Assembly: GCA_900113425.1 (NCBI GenBank)
Contig: FOZF01000001.1
Span: forward strand, 1,218,358-1,282,357
From: Stenotrophomonas maltophilia
GTDB lineage: Bacteria > Pseudomonadota > Gammaproteobacteria > Xanthomonadales > Xanthomonadaceae
Reading direction: 5' to 3'
DNA: 64,000 bases
How positions within the stretch are numbered: position 1 is the stretch's first letter; every line of letters begins with the position of its first letter. Below are positions 40,273-49,251 of the stretch, one piece after another. The position numbers were made by a program, and so were the translations under genes. The notes beneath the pieces were generated by a model. It was not told the origin of the DNA and searched no databases. It saw only the letters and a list, made by a program, of their open reading frames with translations.

Positions 40273-41883
40273 TCAATGAACGGCGCGATCATCCAGCGGC
40301 TTCACCGCCTGCTTCTGCAGCGACAACAGCCCCAGCAGCAGTGCCAGCGCCACGTAAGCCCCTGCGAACTGCCAGCTGATGGTGCGCGCCAGGCCTTCAA
40401 GGTCCCACGGCAGGTAGATGCCGCCGCGCGGATCCACCGAGTGGATCAGGCCGAACAGGGTCAGTACAGCCGCCACCAGCAGGAAGCCGCAAGCGCGGCG
40501 CAGGCGGCCGTCAACCATCGCGGCCACGGCGGAAATCCACAGCATCGAGGTGATGATGAAGCCGTTGCCCAGGGTGAAGATCACCGCCAGTTCCGGCAGG
40601 CCGTGTCCATCGAGCTTGGTCAGCAGCTGCGGCAGCTGGTCCGGTGCGATCCAGCCCGGCGCCTTGATCGCCAGCAGGTAGGCCACCGAAGGCAGGAAGC
40701 CGAACACCATCGCTCCGGCATGCTGTCGCGGCGTGGCCTGGAAGGCCTGGGTGGTGATGTCGATGGCGACGTACACGATGATCGGTGCCAGCACCGCCAG
40801 CGGCAGCCACTGCACCAGCCCGGAAATGATGCCCAGCAGGCCGCCGATGCCGACGAACAGGCCCGTCAGCAGCGTGTACCCGCTGCGTGCGCCCATGTGC
40901 TTGTATGCAGGCTGGCCGATGTAGGGGGTGGTCTGCGCGACACCGCCGCAGACACCGGCCACCAGCGTCGCCACCGCTTCCACCAGCAGGATATCGCGGG
41001 TGCGGTAATCGTCCCCGGCCGCACGGGCGCTCTCGGACACGTTGATGCCACCGACCACCATCAGCAGGCCGAACGGCAACAGCAGCGGCAGGTAAGTCAT
41101 CGCCGTGGGCAGTCCGTCCAGGAAGCCCAGCGTCGGCAGCGGCAGCACCACCTGCGGCGGCGTCCATGCCGGCACGTGGAAGCCCGGGGCCCCCAGTCCC
41201 GCCAGACCGAGGCCGTAGTACAGGACGGTGCCGAACACAAATGCCAGCAGCACACCCGGGCCACGCACCGGCAGCCGGCCCTTGGCGATCAGCACATACA
41301 GCAGCAGGCCCAACGTGGTGAAACCGACCAGTGGCGAACGCAGGGTTTCCAGCAACGGCAGCAGGCCCATCAGTACCAGCGCGATGCCGGCGATGGAGCC
41401 GAGCAGCGCTGCACGTGGCAGCGCGCGGGTGACGGCTTCCCCGAAGAAGGAGAGCACCAGCTTGAGCGCGCCCATGATGACCAGCGCCGCCATGCCCAGC
41501 TGCCAGGTCGCAATGCCGGCGGCATGCGGGTCCATGCCCTGCTGCTTGAACGCGACGAACGCCGGACCGAGCACCAGCAATGCCATGCCGATGCTGGTAG
41601 GCGCATCCAGCCCCAGCGGCATCGCCGTGACGTCATCACGCCCTGTGCGTGCCGCCAACCGGCGTGCCATCAGCGTGTACAGCAGATTGCCGATCAGCAC
41701 GCCGAAGGCGGTACCTGGAAACATGCGGCCGAACACCACGTCGGCGGGAAACTGGAAGATCCCGACCAACGCCATGGCGATGAAACCGAGGATGGAGAGG
41801 TTGTCGACGACCAGGCCAAAGAAGCCATTGAAGTCACCGGCGACGAACCAGCGACGCGGTGCGGCGGAAGCGGGAGCGGACAT
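40273..41883 (-). CDS. NCS2-like (xanthine/uracil permease superfamily) transporter
   Basis: The 536-residue product starts at MSAPASAAPRRWFVAGDFNGFFGL; the frame upstream runs through a dispersed repeat, so the longer start was rejected. About 12-14 membrane helices fill the protein. Motifs fit the NCS2/AzgA-like fold: TPYIGQPAYKHMGARSGYTLLTGLFVGIGGLLG, LAVLAPIIVYVAIDITTQAFQATPRQHAGAMVFGF and a short helix with GDDYRTRDILLVEAVATLVAGVCGG. It is of the kind annotated as xanthine/uracil/vitamin C permease, but it is a distant member and the substrate is unknown. No purine gene adjoins it. Confidence 0.75.
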   Translation of the reverse strand: MSAPASAAPRRWFVAGDFNGFFGLVVDNLSILGFIAMALVGIFQFPADVVFGRMFPGTAFGVLIGNLLYTLMARRLAARTGRDDVTAMPLGLDAPTSIGMALLVLGPAFVAFKQQGMDPHAAGIATWQLGMAALVIMGALKLVLSFFGEAVTRALPRAALLGSIAGIALVLMGLLPLLETLRSPLVGFTTLGLLLYVLIAKGRLPVRGPGVLLAFVFGTVLYYGLGLAGLGAPGFHVPAWTPPQVVLPLPTLGFLDGLPTAMTYLPLLLPFGLLMVVGGINVSESARAAGDDYRTRDILLVEAVATLVAGVCGGVAQTTPYIGQPAYKHMGARSGYTLLTGLFVGIGGLLGIISGLVQWLPLAVLAPIIVYVAIDITTQAFQATPRQHAGAMVFGFLPSVAYLLAIKAPGWIAPDQLPQLLTKLDGHGLPELAVIFTLGNGFIITSMLWISAVAAMVDGRLRRACGFLLVAAVLTLFGLIHSVDPRGGIYLPWDLEGLARTISWQFAGAYVALALLLGLLSLQKQAVKPLDDRAVH

Positions 41884-42020
41884 GGAAGGGGCGATGGGGG
41901 TGGGGAGCGCCGATGGTAGGCCCAGCGGGGCCGGTGCGCCAATTCCACGGTGGAATGATGGGTTCCAGCCAACGGCAGGGCCCCTCGTGGCTGGGTCACG
42001 GACAGCGATTTCCTGGGTTC

Positions 42021-42124
42021 GGCCGGTCGGGTAGATGCCGCGGGGGACGCCGTAAACCCATCCCTGGGGGCTTGGCCGCGGCATCCATGCCGCGGACACC
42101 CCCGCGCCACCTACCCGCCCGGCC
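42021..42124 (+). repeat. Structured ~100-bp palindromic repeat, copy 2
   Basis: The core GACGCCGTAAACCCATCCCT plus GGGGGCT and an inner hairpin (CCGCGGCATCCATGCCGCGG) matches copy 1. The arms are different in sequence but still complementary: GGCCGG-T-CGGGTAG...CGCGGGGG against CCCCCGCG...CTACCCG-C-CCGGCC. Confidence 0.82.
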
Positions 42125-42189
42125 CCTCACAGTTTCCTGCGTGTGGCAGCCACGGAAGAGAATCAGAAGATCAAAGGCAGGCTCTCCCT

Positions 42190-42215
42190 GTAGAGCCGAG
42201 CCCATGCTCGGCTAC
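42190..42215. repeat. SMAG-like palindrome with double GTAG ends
   Basis: GTAGAGCCGAGC-CCAT-GCTCGGCTAC is self-complementary to the ends, so GTAG reads out on both strands. It is a diverged subfamily of the GTAG repeats. Confidence 0.75.
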
Positions 42216-42292
42216 AGACGATCATTCCGGTCATTCTTCAGTTCATCCACGCAAGGTCGCCCCCCCAACAACAGCAGCGGAAGACTGTCGAA

Positions 42293-42394
42293 GGCGGGGT
42301 GGGTCCGGTTGCGGGGGCGTGAGCGCCATGGATGGCGCGACCGAGCCTCCAGGGACGGATTCACGGCGTCCCCCGCAACCGGACCCACCCCGCC
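42293..42394 (-). repeat. Structured ~100-bp palindromic repeat, copy 3 (inverted core)
   Basis: The arms equal those of copy 1 (GGCGGGGTGGGTCCGGTTGC and complement). The core is in the opposite orientation: it reads GACGCCGTGAATCCGTCCCT on the reverse strand. A CTGTCGAAGG flank is shared with the matching side of copy 1. Confidence 0.82.
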
Positions 42395-42414
42395 ATCCCT
42401 CAGGAAACCAGCTT

Positions 42415-42450
<36 letters not shown>

Positions 42451-42487
42451 GTAGTGGGTGCAGGGCGCAGCCCTGCATCGCCCCCCC

Positions 42488-44206
42488 TCACTTCTTCAGG
42501 AAGTTGTCCACCAGCAGATGCTTCACGTCGTCGAAGCGGCCATTCAACACCGCCTTGGCCGCATACAGGGCCGTACCCGCCACCTGTTTGGCCTCGATCT
42601 GCGGCGGCATCACCAGCTCCGCCCGGCTGGTATGCACGTCCAGCAATGCCGGACCGCGCTGGGCGAGGAAGTCCTGTACGGCCTCCTCCAGCTCCTCGCT
42701 GCGGGTGACCGTGCGGCCATGGAAACCGATCACCTCGGCCAGACGGCCGAAATCCGGATTCTTCAGGTCGGTGTAGTTGTCCAGCAGCCCTTCCACCTTC
42801 TGCTCCAGCTCCACGAAGTTCAACGAACCGTTGTTGAACACCACCACCTTGATCGGCAGCTTCTCCTGCACCGCGGTCAGCAGATCGCCCAGCAGCATCG
42901 CCAGCCCACCATCGCCCGACAGAGAGATCACCTGCCGGCCCGGAAACGCCTTCTGCAGGCCCAGCGCCTGCGGCATCGCATTGGCCATCGTCCCATGCAG
43001 GAGACTGGTGAGCGTGCGGCGGCGGCCATTGACGCGGATATGCCGCAGCACCCACACCATCGGCGAGCCGCCGTCGGCGGTGAACAACGCATCGTCGCTG
43101 GCGTGTTTCGACAGCAGCGCGGTCAGGTGCTGCGGATGGATCAGCTCGCCCTCGCCCGGCTGCTCCTCCTGCTCACGCTTGGCCAGCGCCTTGTCGCGAC
43201 GCTCAATGCACTCGTCGAGGAACGTGCTGTCCTCGCGGGGCGGCAGCATCGGCAGCAGTGCATCCAGCGTCGGTGCGATGTCACCCACCACGCCCAGGTT
43301 CACCGGATGGCGGCGACCGAGATGGCTGCCATCGCGATCCACCTGGATGATCGTCGCCTTGTCCGGATAGAACTGCCCCCAGGCAAAATCGGCGCCGAGC
43401 AGCAGCAGCGTGTCGCACTCCATCAGGGTGTGGAACCCGGATTCGATGCCGAAGATGCCGGTCATGCCCATGTTGTAAGGGTTGTCCGGCTCGACGAAGT
43501 CCTTGGCGCGCGAGGTGTGCGCGATCGGGGCCTGCAGGCGCCGGGCCAGCTCCAGCAGCTGCGCATGGGCGCCCTGGCAACCGGCACCGGCATAGATGCC
43601 AATGCGCTTGCCCTGCCCCAGCAACTCGGCGATGCGCTGCAGTTCGCCATCCGACGGGCGCAGCACCGGCTGGGTGTAGTGCACCGAGAACGGTACATCG
43701 TGCTTCACCTCGGCCTGGCTGATGTCGGCCGGCAGGATCACCACCGCCACGCCGCGGCGGCTGATCGCCGCCTGGCAGGCCAGGGCGACCACGCGTCGTG
43801 CCTGCGCGGGGCTGTGCACCTGCTCGCAGAACACCGTGCAGCTGCCATAGACCGCCTTGAAATCCACTTCCTGGGGGAATTCCATGCCCAGTTCGCTGGT
43901 CACCACCTGGCTGGCGATCAGCACCATCGGTGCGCGGTTGCGGTTGCTTTCAAAGATGCCATTGATGAAATGCAGGCCGCCGGGACCGCAGGAGCCGGCA
44001 CAGGCCGTCAGCTCGCCGCTCACCAGCGAATCGGCGCCGGCGGCGAAGGCGGCCACCTCTTCGTGGCGTACATGCACCCATTCGATTTCACTGCGATGCA
44101 GTGCATCGGTGACGTGGTTCAACGTGTCACCCACAATGCCGTAACAGCGACGAACACCTGCGTTCTGCAAAGTGTCAACAACGATGTCGGCCACGCGCTT
44201 GCTCAT
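42488..44206 (-). CDS. poxB: Pyruvate dehydrogenase (quinone), PoxB type
   Basis: This peripheral membrane flavoenzyme oxidises pyruvate to acetate and CO2 and passes electrons to quinone. The 572-residue product starts at MSKRVADIVVDTL, where GAGGA stands eight bases away; an ATG nine bases upstream abuts that site and was rejected. It has the TPP domain (YGIVGDTLNHVTDAL, HEEVAAFAAGADS with the conserved Glu, CAGSCGPGGLHFINGIFE) and an FAD domain in the middle. The TPP-metal motif is GDGGLAMLLGDLLTAVQEKLPIKVVVFNN. The last 20 residues could be the lipid-binding tail. Length equals that of E. coli PoxB. Confidence 0.94.
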   Translation of the reverse strand: MSKRVADIVVDTLQNAGVRRCYGIVGDTLNHVTDALHRSEIEWVHVRHEEVAAFAAGADSLVSGELTACAGSCGPGGLHFINGIFESNRNRAPMVLIASQVVTSELGMEFPQEVDFKAVYGSCTVFCEQVHSPAQARRVVALACQAAISRRGVAVVILPADISQAEVKHDVPFSVHYTQPVLRPSDGELQRIAELLGQGKRIGIYAGAGCQGAHAQLLELARRLQAPIAHTSRAKDFVEPDNPYNMGMTGIFGIESGFHTLMECDTLLLLGADFAWGQFYPDKATIIQVDRDGSHLGRRHPVNLGVVGDIAPTLDALLPMLPPREDSTFLDECIERRDKALAKREQEEQPGEGELIHPQHLTALLSKHASDDALFTADGGSPMVWVLRHIRVNGRRRTLTSLLHGTMANAMPQALGLQKAFPGRQVISLSGDGGLAMLLGDLLTAVQEKLPIKVVVFNNGSLNFVELEQKVEGLLDNYTDLKNPDFGRLAEVIGFHGRTVTRSEELEEAVQDFLAQRGPALLDVHTSRAELVMPPQIEAKQVAGTALYAAKAVLNGRFDDVKHLLVDNFLKK

Positions 44207-44315
44207 CGGATGCATCCTCGAACGGGGGAACGTCCGAGGCTAGACCCGACCAGGTGATGCCTCCGTGGGCAAGCCACGTATCGCCTCGACAGGCAAACTG
44301 CAGAGCGATATCGGG

Positions 44316-45167
44316 TCAATCGTTGACGTTGATCCAGCCCACCACCGCGCCGCTCTTCGGGTTGCGATACCGCACCTTCAGCCAACCCTCCTGTTCATCC
44401 AGCAGTTCCACGCGGTCGCCCTGCAGCAGGTAACGCTGGGTGCTGGGCGCGCCGGGCCGATCGAACAGGAACAGGCGCGCCGGCACCACGGCGGCCTGCT
44501 GGCCGCGCAGCGGGCCGTCGGGCGGTGCGCCCAGGCCATCAGCGATCGCGCTCTCAAGCACACGGCCGTTGGGATCAAAGGTGCGCCAGACCGCCGGCGG
44601 GCCCTGCTCGTCGGCCTGCACCCAATTCAGTGCGGCGTTCAAGGCATCGCCCAGCATCAGGACGCTCTCGGCGCGGTACAGATAGAGTTTCGCGCCTGCA
44701 AACCGGTACTGGTCGGTGTACCACATCGGGCCGCTGCGGCAGCTGCTGGTCAACGTGCGCGTGGCGGCATCAACGGTGAGCCCCATCAGGCCGCCGCAGT
44801 TGTCACGCCCATGGGTTTCGGCCTGCAGCGCGCGAAAACCACCGCTGACCGGATCGTAGCGATACACCGCCACCGCTTCATTGACCATGCCGACCGACGC
44901 CCGCGCAACCAGCTCCGGGCGCCCATCGAAATCAACATCCTCGGCTGACAACCGGGAATTGCCATCGACGTCCGGGGCACCCGGCAAGCTCAGCCGCTTG
45001 CCAGAGGGCAGCAGCTGCACGGCAATGCTGCCGTCCTCCGCCACCTCAGCCTGCACGCGAACGCCAGGCGCCCCCTCGAAGTGCAGCGGCGCATTGCTGT
45101 CAGCAGCGTGCGCCAGCGGTACCAGCAGGCCCGCCAGCAGGCCAATCACGGTGTCCCTGTGTCTCAT
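44316..45167 (-). CDS. Exported XAC2610-like protein with C-terminal SH3-type domain
   Basis: The 283-residue product has a signal peptide (ending AHAAD). Its central part resembles the XAC2610-related family of xanthomonads: LSAEDVDFDGRPELVARASVGMVNEAVAVYRYDPVSGGFRAL followed by LTSSCRSGPMWYTDQYRF. The DVDFDGRPEL stretch has a calcium-loop look. A bacterial SH3-like module closes the protein (LQGDRVELLDEQEGWLKVRYRNPKSGAVVGWINV). XAC2610 itself is a periplasmic lysozyme-type inhibitor that protects against a type IV secretion effector; a similar role here is only inferred. Cysteines near 130, 150 and elsewhere may form disulfides. It is upstream of no secretion genes in this window. Confidence 0.65.
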   Translation of the reverse strand: MRHRDTVIGLLAGLLVPLAHAADSNAPLHFEGAPGVRVQAEVAEDGSIAVQLLPSGKRLSLPGAPDVDGNSRLSAEDVDFDGRPELVARASVGMVNEAVAVYRYDPVSGGFRALQAETHGRDNCGGLMGLTVDAATRTLTSSCRSGPMWYTDQYRFAGAKLYLYRAESVLMLGDALNAALNWVQADEQGPPAVWRTFDPNGRVLESAIADGLGAPPDGPLRGQQAAVVPARLFLFDRPGAPSTQRYLLQGDRVELLDEQEGWLKVRYRNPKSGAVVGWINVND

Positions 45168-45203
45168 CGTCGTTCCCTGCGGCGCCAGGGCGGCGCCCCC
45201 CGG

Positions 45204-45686
45204 TCAGAACGATACGTCAACGGCCTGCCGCGACCACAGCACCGACTGGTGTCCGGTCTGCTGCTTCCACGCCAGGCGGATGGCTTCGATGTCGGCGCGA
45301 CGCTGCGGGCTGTCTTCGTGCAGCACCACCAGCACCTTGGTGCGCAGGCGGTTCGGCGCAGCGTCACCCCGGAACAGCCACTGGCCGTAGGCATCGAACA
45401 CGGTCAGGCCATCGGGGAAGCGCGGGGTCACTTGCTTGTCCAGGAAGGCCCGCCACTGCGCCTCGCTGATGGTGTCGGCCTGCGGACGGTTGCCGGCGCC
45501 CTGCTCCTCGCCTACGCCGAAGTACAGCTCGCTGCGCACCCAGCCCTGGCCAGCGGACGGGCGTGCGGCATCCCCCTTCAGTTCAGCGGTCGTGGCCGTG
45601 GCGTAGGCGCTGGGCGCCTGCGAGGAGAGGCTGGCGCAGCCACTGGCGGCGAGCAGAACGGCGAAGGCAAGGCCAAGGTGTTTCAT
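45204..45686 (-). CDS. DUF3574 lipoprotein
   Basis: The 160-residue product has a lipoprotein signal (MKHLGLAFAVLLAASGCAS, Cys 17). The DUF3574 pattern follows: WVRSELYFGVGE ... ISEAQWRAFLDKQVTPRFPDGLTVFDAYGQWLF ... RLRTKVLVVLHEDSPQRRADIEAIRLAWKQQTGHQSVLW. The family is small and periplasmic with no known role. The start at MKHLG was chosen because it opens the leader; the frame further upstream is not coding in style. It lies 36 bases upstream of the XAC2610-like gene on the same strand, so the two are probably co-transcribed. Confidence 0.85.
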   Translation of the reverse strand: MKHLGLAFAVLLAASGCASLSSQAPSAYATATTAELKGDAARPSAGQGWVRSELYFGVGEEQGAGNRPQADTISEAQWRAFLDKQVTPRFPDGLTVFDAYGQWLFRGDAAPNRLRTKVLVVLHEDSPQRRADIEAIRLAWKQQTGHQSVLWSRQAVDVSF

Positions 45687-45900
45687 CGGTACAGCTCCGG
45701 GGAAGGGGGACGGTGCGAGCCGGCAGCGTACAGCGCCACCGGCCCGGCGTGCTGATGCCAACAGGGCATCAACTTATGCCGGACCGGCAGGGGCTTGCAT
45801 CGGCACCGGCCATCACGCGAAGATAATATATCGCTTCATCCGGATGGATGTAAGTGAAACTATCTCCCCCTTCCCCGTCGTCGTTGTTGCTGGAGCCCCC

Positions 45901-48333
45901 ATGTCCCCCCGCCTGCCCGCGTCGCCGCTCGGCCTCGCCATTGCCCTTGCGCTCTCCCCCATCGCCCCGGCCCTGGCCCAGGACGCCACCAACCTCGACA
46001 CCGTGATCGTCACCGGCACCCGTGCCGCCGACCGCACGGTGCTCGAGTCCACCTCGCCGGTGGATGTGCTTACCGCCGAGGACATCCGCAAGGCCGGCGT
46101 GGTCAACGGCGAACTCGGCAGTGCGCTGCAGGCGCTGTTGCCGTCGTTCAACTTCCCGCGCCAGTCCAATTCCGGTGGCGCAGACCACGTCCGCGCCGCG
46201 CAGCTGCGCGGCCTGTCGCCGGATCAGGTACTGGTGCTGATCAACGGCAAGCGCCGCCACCACACCGCACTGGTCAACACCGACAGCAAGATCGGCAAGG
46301 GCACCACGCCGGTCGACTTCAATGCCATCCCTGTCAGCGCGATCAAGCGCATCGAAGTGCTTCGCGACGGTGCCGGCGCCCTGTATGGCTCCGACGCAGT
46401 GGCGGGTGTCATCAATGTGATCCTCGACAACGGTGGCGACGGCGGCGAGATCGAAGCCAGCTACGGCGCAAATCACACCGATCTGAAGCCGATCGGCCGC
46501 ACCCTTACCGATGGGCAGGCCGGCAACATCAGTGCCAAAGTGGGCACCTCGCTGGGCGAGGACGGTGGTTTCCTGCGCGTCGGCCTGGAATACAAGCACC
46601 GCAACGGCACCAACCGCGCCGGCTTCGACCAGATTCCACCGTGGGACCAGACCCCGGACAACCTGGCACTGCAGGGCAAGCGCAACTACGTGCTGGGCGA
46701 TGGTGAAAGCAAGGACATCAACCTGTGGCTCAACACTGAAATTCCAGTCGGGCAGACCTCCACCTTCTACGCGTTCGGCACCTTCAACCAGCGTGATACC
46801 GAAGGCGCGAACTATTTCCGCTACCCGGACGGCGAGGCCAACTGGAAGGAGGTCTATCCGAACGGTTACCGGCCGGTCTCCGAAGGCGAGAACCGCGACG
46901 TGCAGGCGGTCGCCGGTGTGCGCGGCCAATGGGGTGAGTGGAGCTACGACGGCAGCCTGGACCATGGCCAGAACGATTTCACCTATCGCCTGCGTGATTC
47001 GCTCAACGCCTCATTGGGCCCGGCCAGCCCGACACGCTTCAAGACGGCTGATTACGAGTACGCCCAGACCGTCGGCAACCTGGACGTGAGCCGTGTGTTC
47101 ACCCAGAGCGACAGCATCAGCCATACGCTGGGCCTGGGCGCGGAAGCGCGCCATGAGCGCTACCAGACCCGCCCCGGTGACCCCGCCAGCTACGCGGCCG
47201 GCCCATTCACCGACCGCCCCACCGGCTCGCAGGCCGGCGGCGGCCTCACGCCGCAGGATGCCGCCACCCTGTCGCGCGATGTGGCCAGCGCCTATGCCAG
47301 CCTGTCCAGCCAGTTCGGCGATCACTTCTCCAGCGACCTGGCTGCGCGCTACGAACACAGCGATGATTTCGGCGGCGAACTGACCGGCAAGCTCGGCCTG
47401 CGTTACCAGTTCACCCCGGCCTTCGCCCTGCGTGGCGCGATCTCCAACAACTTCCGCGCCCCGTCGCTGGCACAGATCGGCTATGAGTCGACCTCCACTG
47501 GCTACAACGCCGGCGGCCAGCTGGTGCAGGGCCGGCTGCTGTCGGTCAACAATCCGATCGCCCGTGGCCTGGGCGCGCAGGACCTCAAGCCCGAAAAGTC
47601 GATCAACACGTCGCTGGGCTTCACCAGCCGCATCGGCGAACACTTCGACCTGTCGCTGGACTTCTTCCAGATCGACATCGATGACCGCATCGCGCTGTCC
47701 GAAAGCATCACCGGCGATGCGCTGACCGATTACGTCGCCGCCAACTACGGCGTCAGTGGCCTGCAGAGCGCCAGCTTCTTCGTCAATGCCGCCGATACAC
47801 GTACCCGTGGCGCAGAACTGGTCAGCAACTGGCGGCAGGCGTTGGGCAACGGCCAGCTGCTGCTGACCGGCACTTACGCCTATACCAAGACCACGCTGAA
47901 GAACGTGCTGGCCACGCCCGCACAACTGCAGGCGCTCGATCCGGACTATGTGCTGTTCGGCATCGAAGAGACCAACACGCTGACCGACGCCACCCCGCGC
48001 ACGCGCGGCAGCGTCTCTGCGGCATGGAACAATGACCGCTGGTCACTCAGCAGCCGCGTGAACCGCTATGGCAGCGTCACCCGCGTCTTCAACTTCGGTG
48101 ACGGCTACATTCCGCGCCAGACCTACCAGGCCGAATGGCAGCTGGATGCAGAAGTGGAGTATCGCATCAGCGCCCAGTGGAGCGTGGCCATCGGCGGGCA
48201 GAATCTGACCGACAACTACCCGGATCGATCCAATGAGGACATCCACTACTTCGGCAATCTGCCCTACGACGTGCTTTCGCCGATCGGCAGCAACGGCGCC
48301 TACTACTACGGCCGCGTCCGATACACGTTCTGA
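45901..48333 (+). CDS. TonB-dependent outer-membrane receptor (paralogue of 29881-32268)
   Basis: The 810-residue product starts at MSPRLPASPLGLAIALAL, with GGAG eight bases before. A signal peptide ends APALAQ, then comes the TonB-box-like DTVIVTGTR. The plug has VRAAQLRGLSPDQVLVLINGKRRHH and KRIEVLRDGAGALYGSDAVAGVINVIL; the barrel ends YYGRVRYTF. No signalling domain. The ligand is unknown. An AT-rich GATAATATA box about 75 bases upstream could be its -10 element. It precedes the trehalose operon by 159 bases, and a hairpin TGCGGACC...GGTCCGCA stands between them. Confidence 0.92.
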   Translation: MSPRLPASPLGLAIALALSPIAPALAQDATNLDTVIVTGTRAADRTVLESTSPVDVLTAEDIRKAGVVNGELGSALQALLPSFNFPRQSNSGGADHVRAAQLRGLSPDQVLVLINGKRRHHTALVNTDSKIGKGTTPVDFNAIPVSAIKRIEVLRDGAGALYGSDAVAGVINVILDNGGDGGEIEASYGANHTDLKPIGRTLTDGQAGNISAKVGTSLGEDGGFLRVGLEYKHRNGTNRAGFDQIPPWDQTPDNLALQGKRNYVLGDGESKDINLWLNTEIPVGQTSTFYAFGTFNQRDTEGANYFRYPDGEANWKEVYPNGYRPVSEGENRDVQAVAGVRGQWGEWSYDGSLDHGQNDFTYRLRDSLNASLGPASPTRFKTADYEYAQTVGNLDVSRVFTQSDSISHTLGLGAEARHERYQTRPGDPASYAAGPFTDRPTGSQAGGGLTPQDAATLSRDVASAYASLSSQFGDHFSSDLAARYEHSDDFGGELTGKLGLRYQFTPAFALRGAISNNFRAPSLAQIGYESTSTGYNAGGQLVQGRLLSVNNPIARGLGAQDLKPEKSINTSLGFTSRIGEHFDLSLDFFQIDIDDRIALSESITGDALTDYVAANYGVSGLQSASFFVNAADTRTRGAELVSNWRQALGNGQLLLTGTYAYTKTTLKNVLATPAQLQALDPDYVLFGIEETNTLTDATPRTRGSVSAAWNNDRWSLSSRVNRYGSVTRVFNFGDGYIPRQTYQAEWQLDAEVEYRISAQWSVAIGGQNLTDNYPDRSNEDIHYFGNLPYDVLSPIGSNGAYYYGRVRYTF

Positions 48334-48492
48334 ACGCGGCTGACGCGTGTTTGCGGTGGTGCGGACCACGGGTCCGCACTGCCCCGCTCCAGTTGCGCTC
48401 CCTCGTGCCGGCAACCGGCCGCCCGCGACCGACGCACTGTCGTCGCCTGCTCTCGACCCCACGTACACGCCCACGCTGGCAGGCTGGGCGTC

Positions 48493-49251
48493 ATGGCTGA
48501 ACCGCTCCCCCTGCGTCCGCCACCGCCATTGCTGGACGATGCCTGCGCGTTGTTCCTCGATGTCGATGGCACCCTGATTGAATTCGCTGCACGCCCGGAC
48601 GCCGTGCAGCTGCTGCCCGATGTGCGTGAGGCCATCGGCCGCATCAGCGACCGCCTTGAAGGTGCGGTGGCACTGGTCAGTGGCCGCCCCCTGGCGCAGC
48701 TGGACCAGTTGTTCGCGCCTCTGCAGCTGCCCGCGGCCGGCCTGCACGGCCATGAACTGCGTGGCCAGGACGGACGCGTGCTGCGTGACGAGCATGACGA
48801 TGACACCGCCGAATGGCTGCATGCCCTGCATCAGCAGGCGATGCGGTTCGCCCATGGCCATCCCGGGGTGCTGGTGGAGGACAAGGGTGTGGGCCTGGCC
48901 CTGCACTGGCGCGAGGCACCGCACGCCGGAGGCGAGGTGCGCGCGTTCGCTGACCGTCATGTGCGCGCTCGCTCCAGCTATCGCCTGCAGCCCGGCGATC
49001 ACGTGGTCGAGTTCGTGCCGGTCGGCACCGACAAGGGCCGCGCGATCCGGCGGATGATGCAGTACCTGCCGTTCCGGGGCCGCCTGCCGGTGTTCCTCGG
49101 CGATGACCTGACGGATGAGTTCGGATTCGACGCTGCCAACGGCCAGCATGGCTGGAGCGTGCTGATCGGCGAGCGTGAACCCAGTGCCGCCGTGTTCGCG
49201 CTGCCGGACATACGCAGCGTGCACGCTTGGCTGCGCGAGAATGCCTATTGA
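48493..49251 (+). CDS. otsB: Trehalose-6-phosphate phosphatase OtsB
   Basis: OtsB dephosphorylates trehalose 6-phosphate to trehalose. The 252-residue product is a HAD-superfamily enzyme. Motif I is LFLDVDGTLIEF (the two aspartates near 23 and 25), motif II VALVSGRPL, motif III with KGRAIRRMM, and motif IV FLGDDLTDEFGF. The family's cap segment GLHGHELR and EDKGVGLALHWR are present. It is the first gene of a three-gene operon, and its last 11 bases overlap the start of the GH15 gene. Trehalose made here would serve as osmoprotectant. Confidence 0.95.
   Translation: MAEPLPLRPPPPLLDDACALFLDVDGTLIEFAARPDAVQLLPDVREAIGRISDRLEGAVALVSGRPLAQLDQLFAPLQLPAAGLHGHELRGQDGRVLRDEHDDDTAEWLHALHQQAMRFAHGHPGVLVEDKGVGLALHWREAPHAGGEVRAFADRHVRARSSYRLQPGDHVVEFVPVGTDKGRAIRRMMQYLPFRGRLPVFLGDDLTDEFGFDAANGQHGWSVLIGEREPSAAVFALPDIRSVHAWLRENAY

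Noticed and set aside
45801-45900. Complete -35/-10 promoter for the second TonB receptor
   Set aside because: The GATAATATA box is a fair -10 candidate, but the nearest TTGCAT box is 21 bases away, too far for a standard promoter, so no promoter feature was entered.
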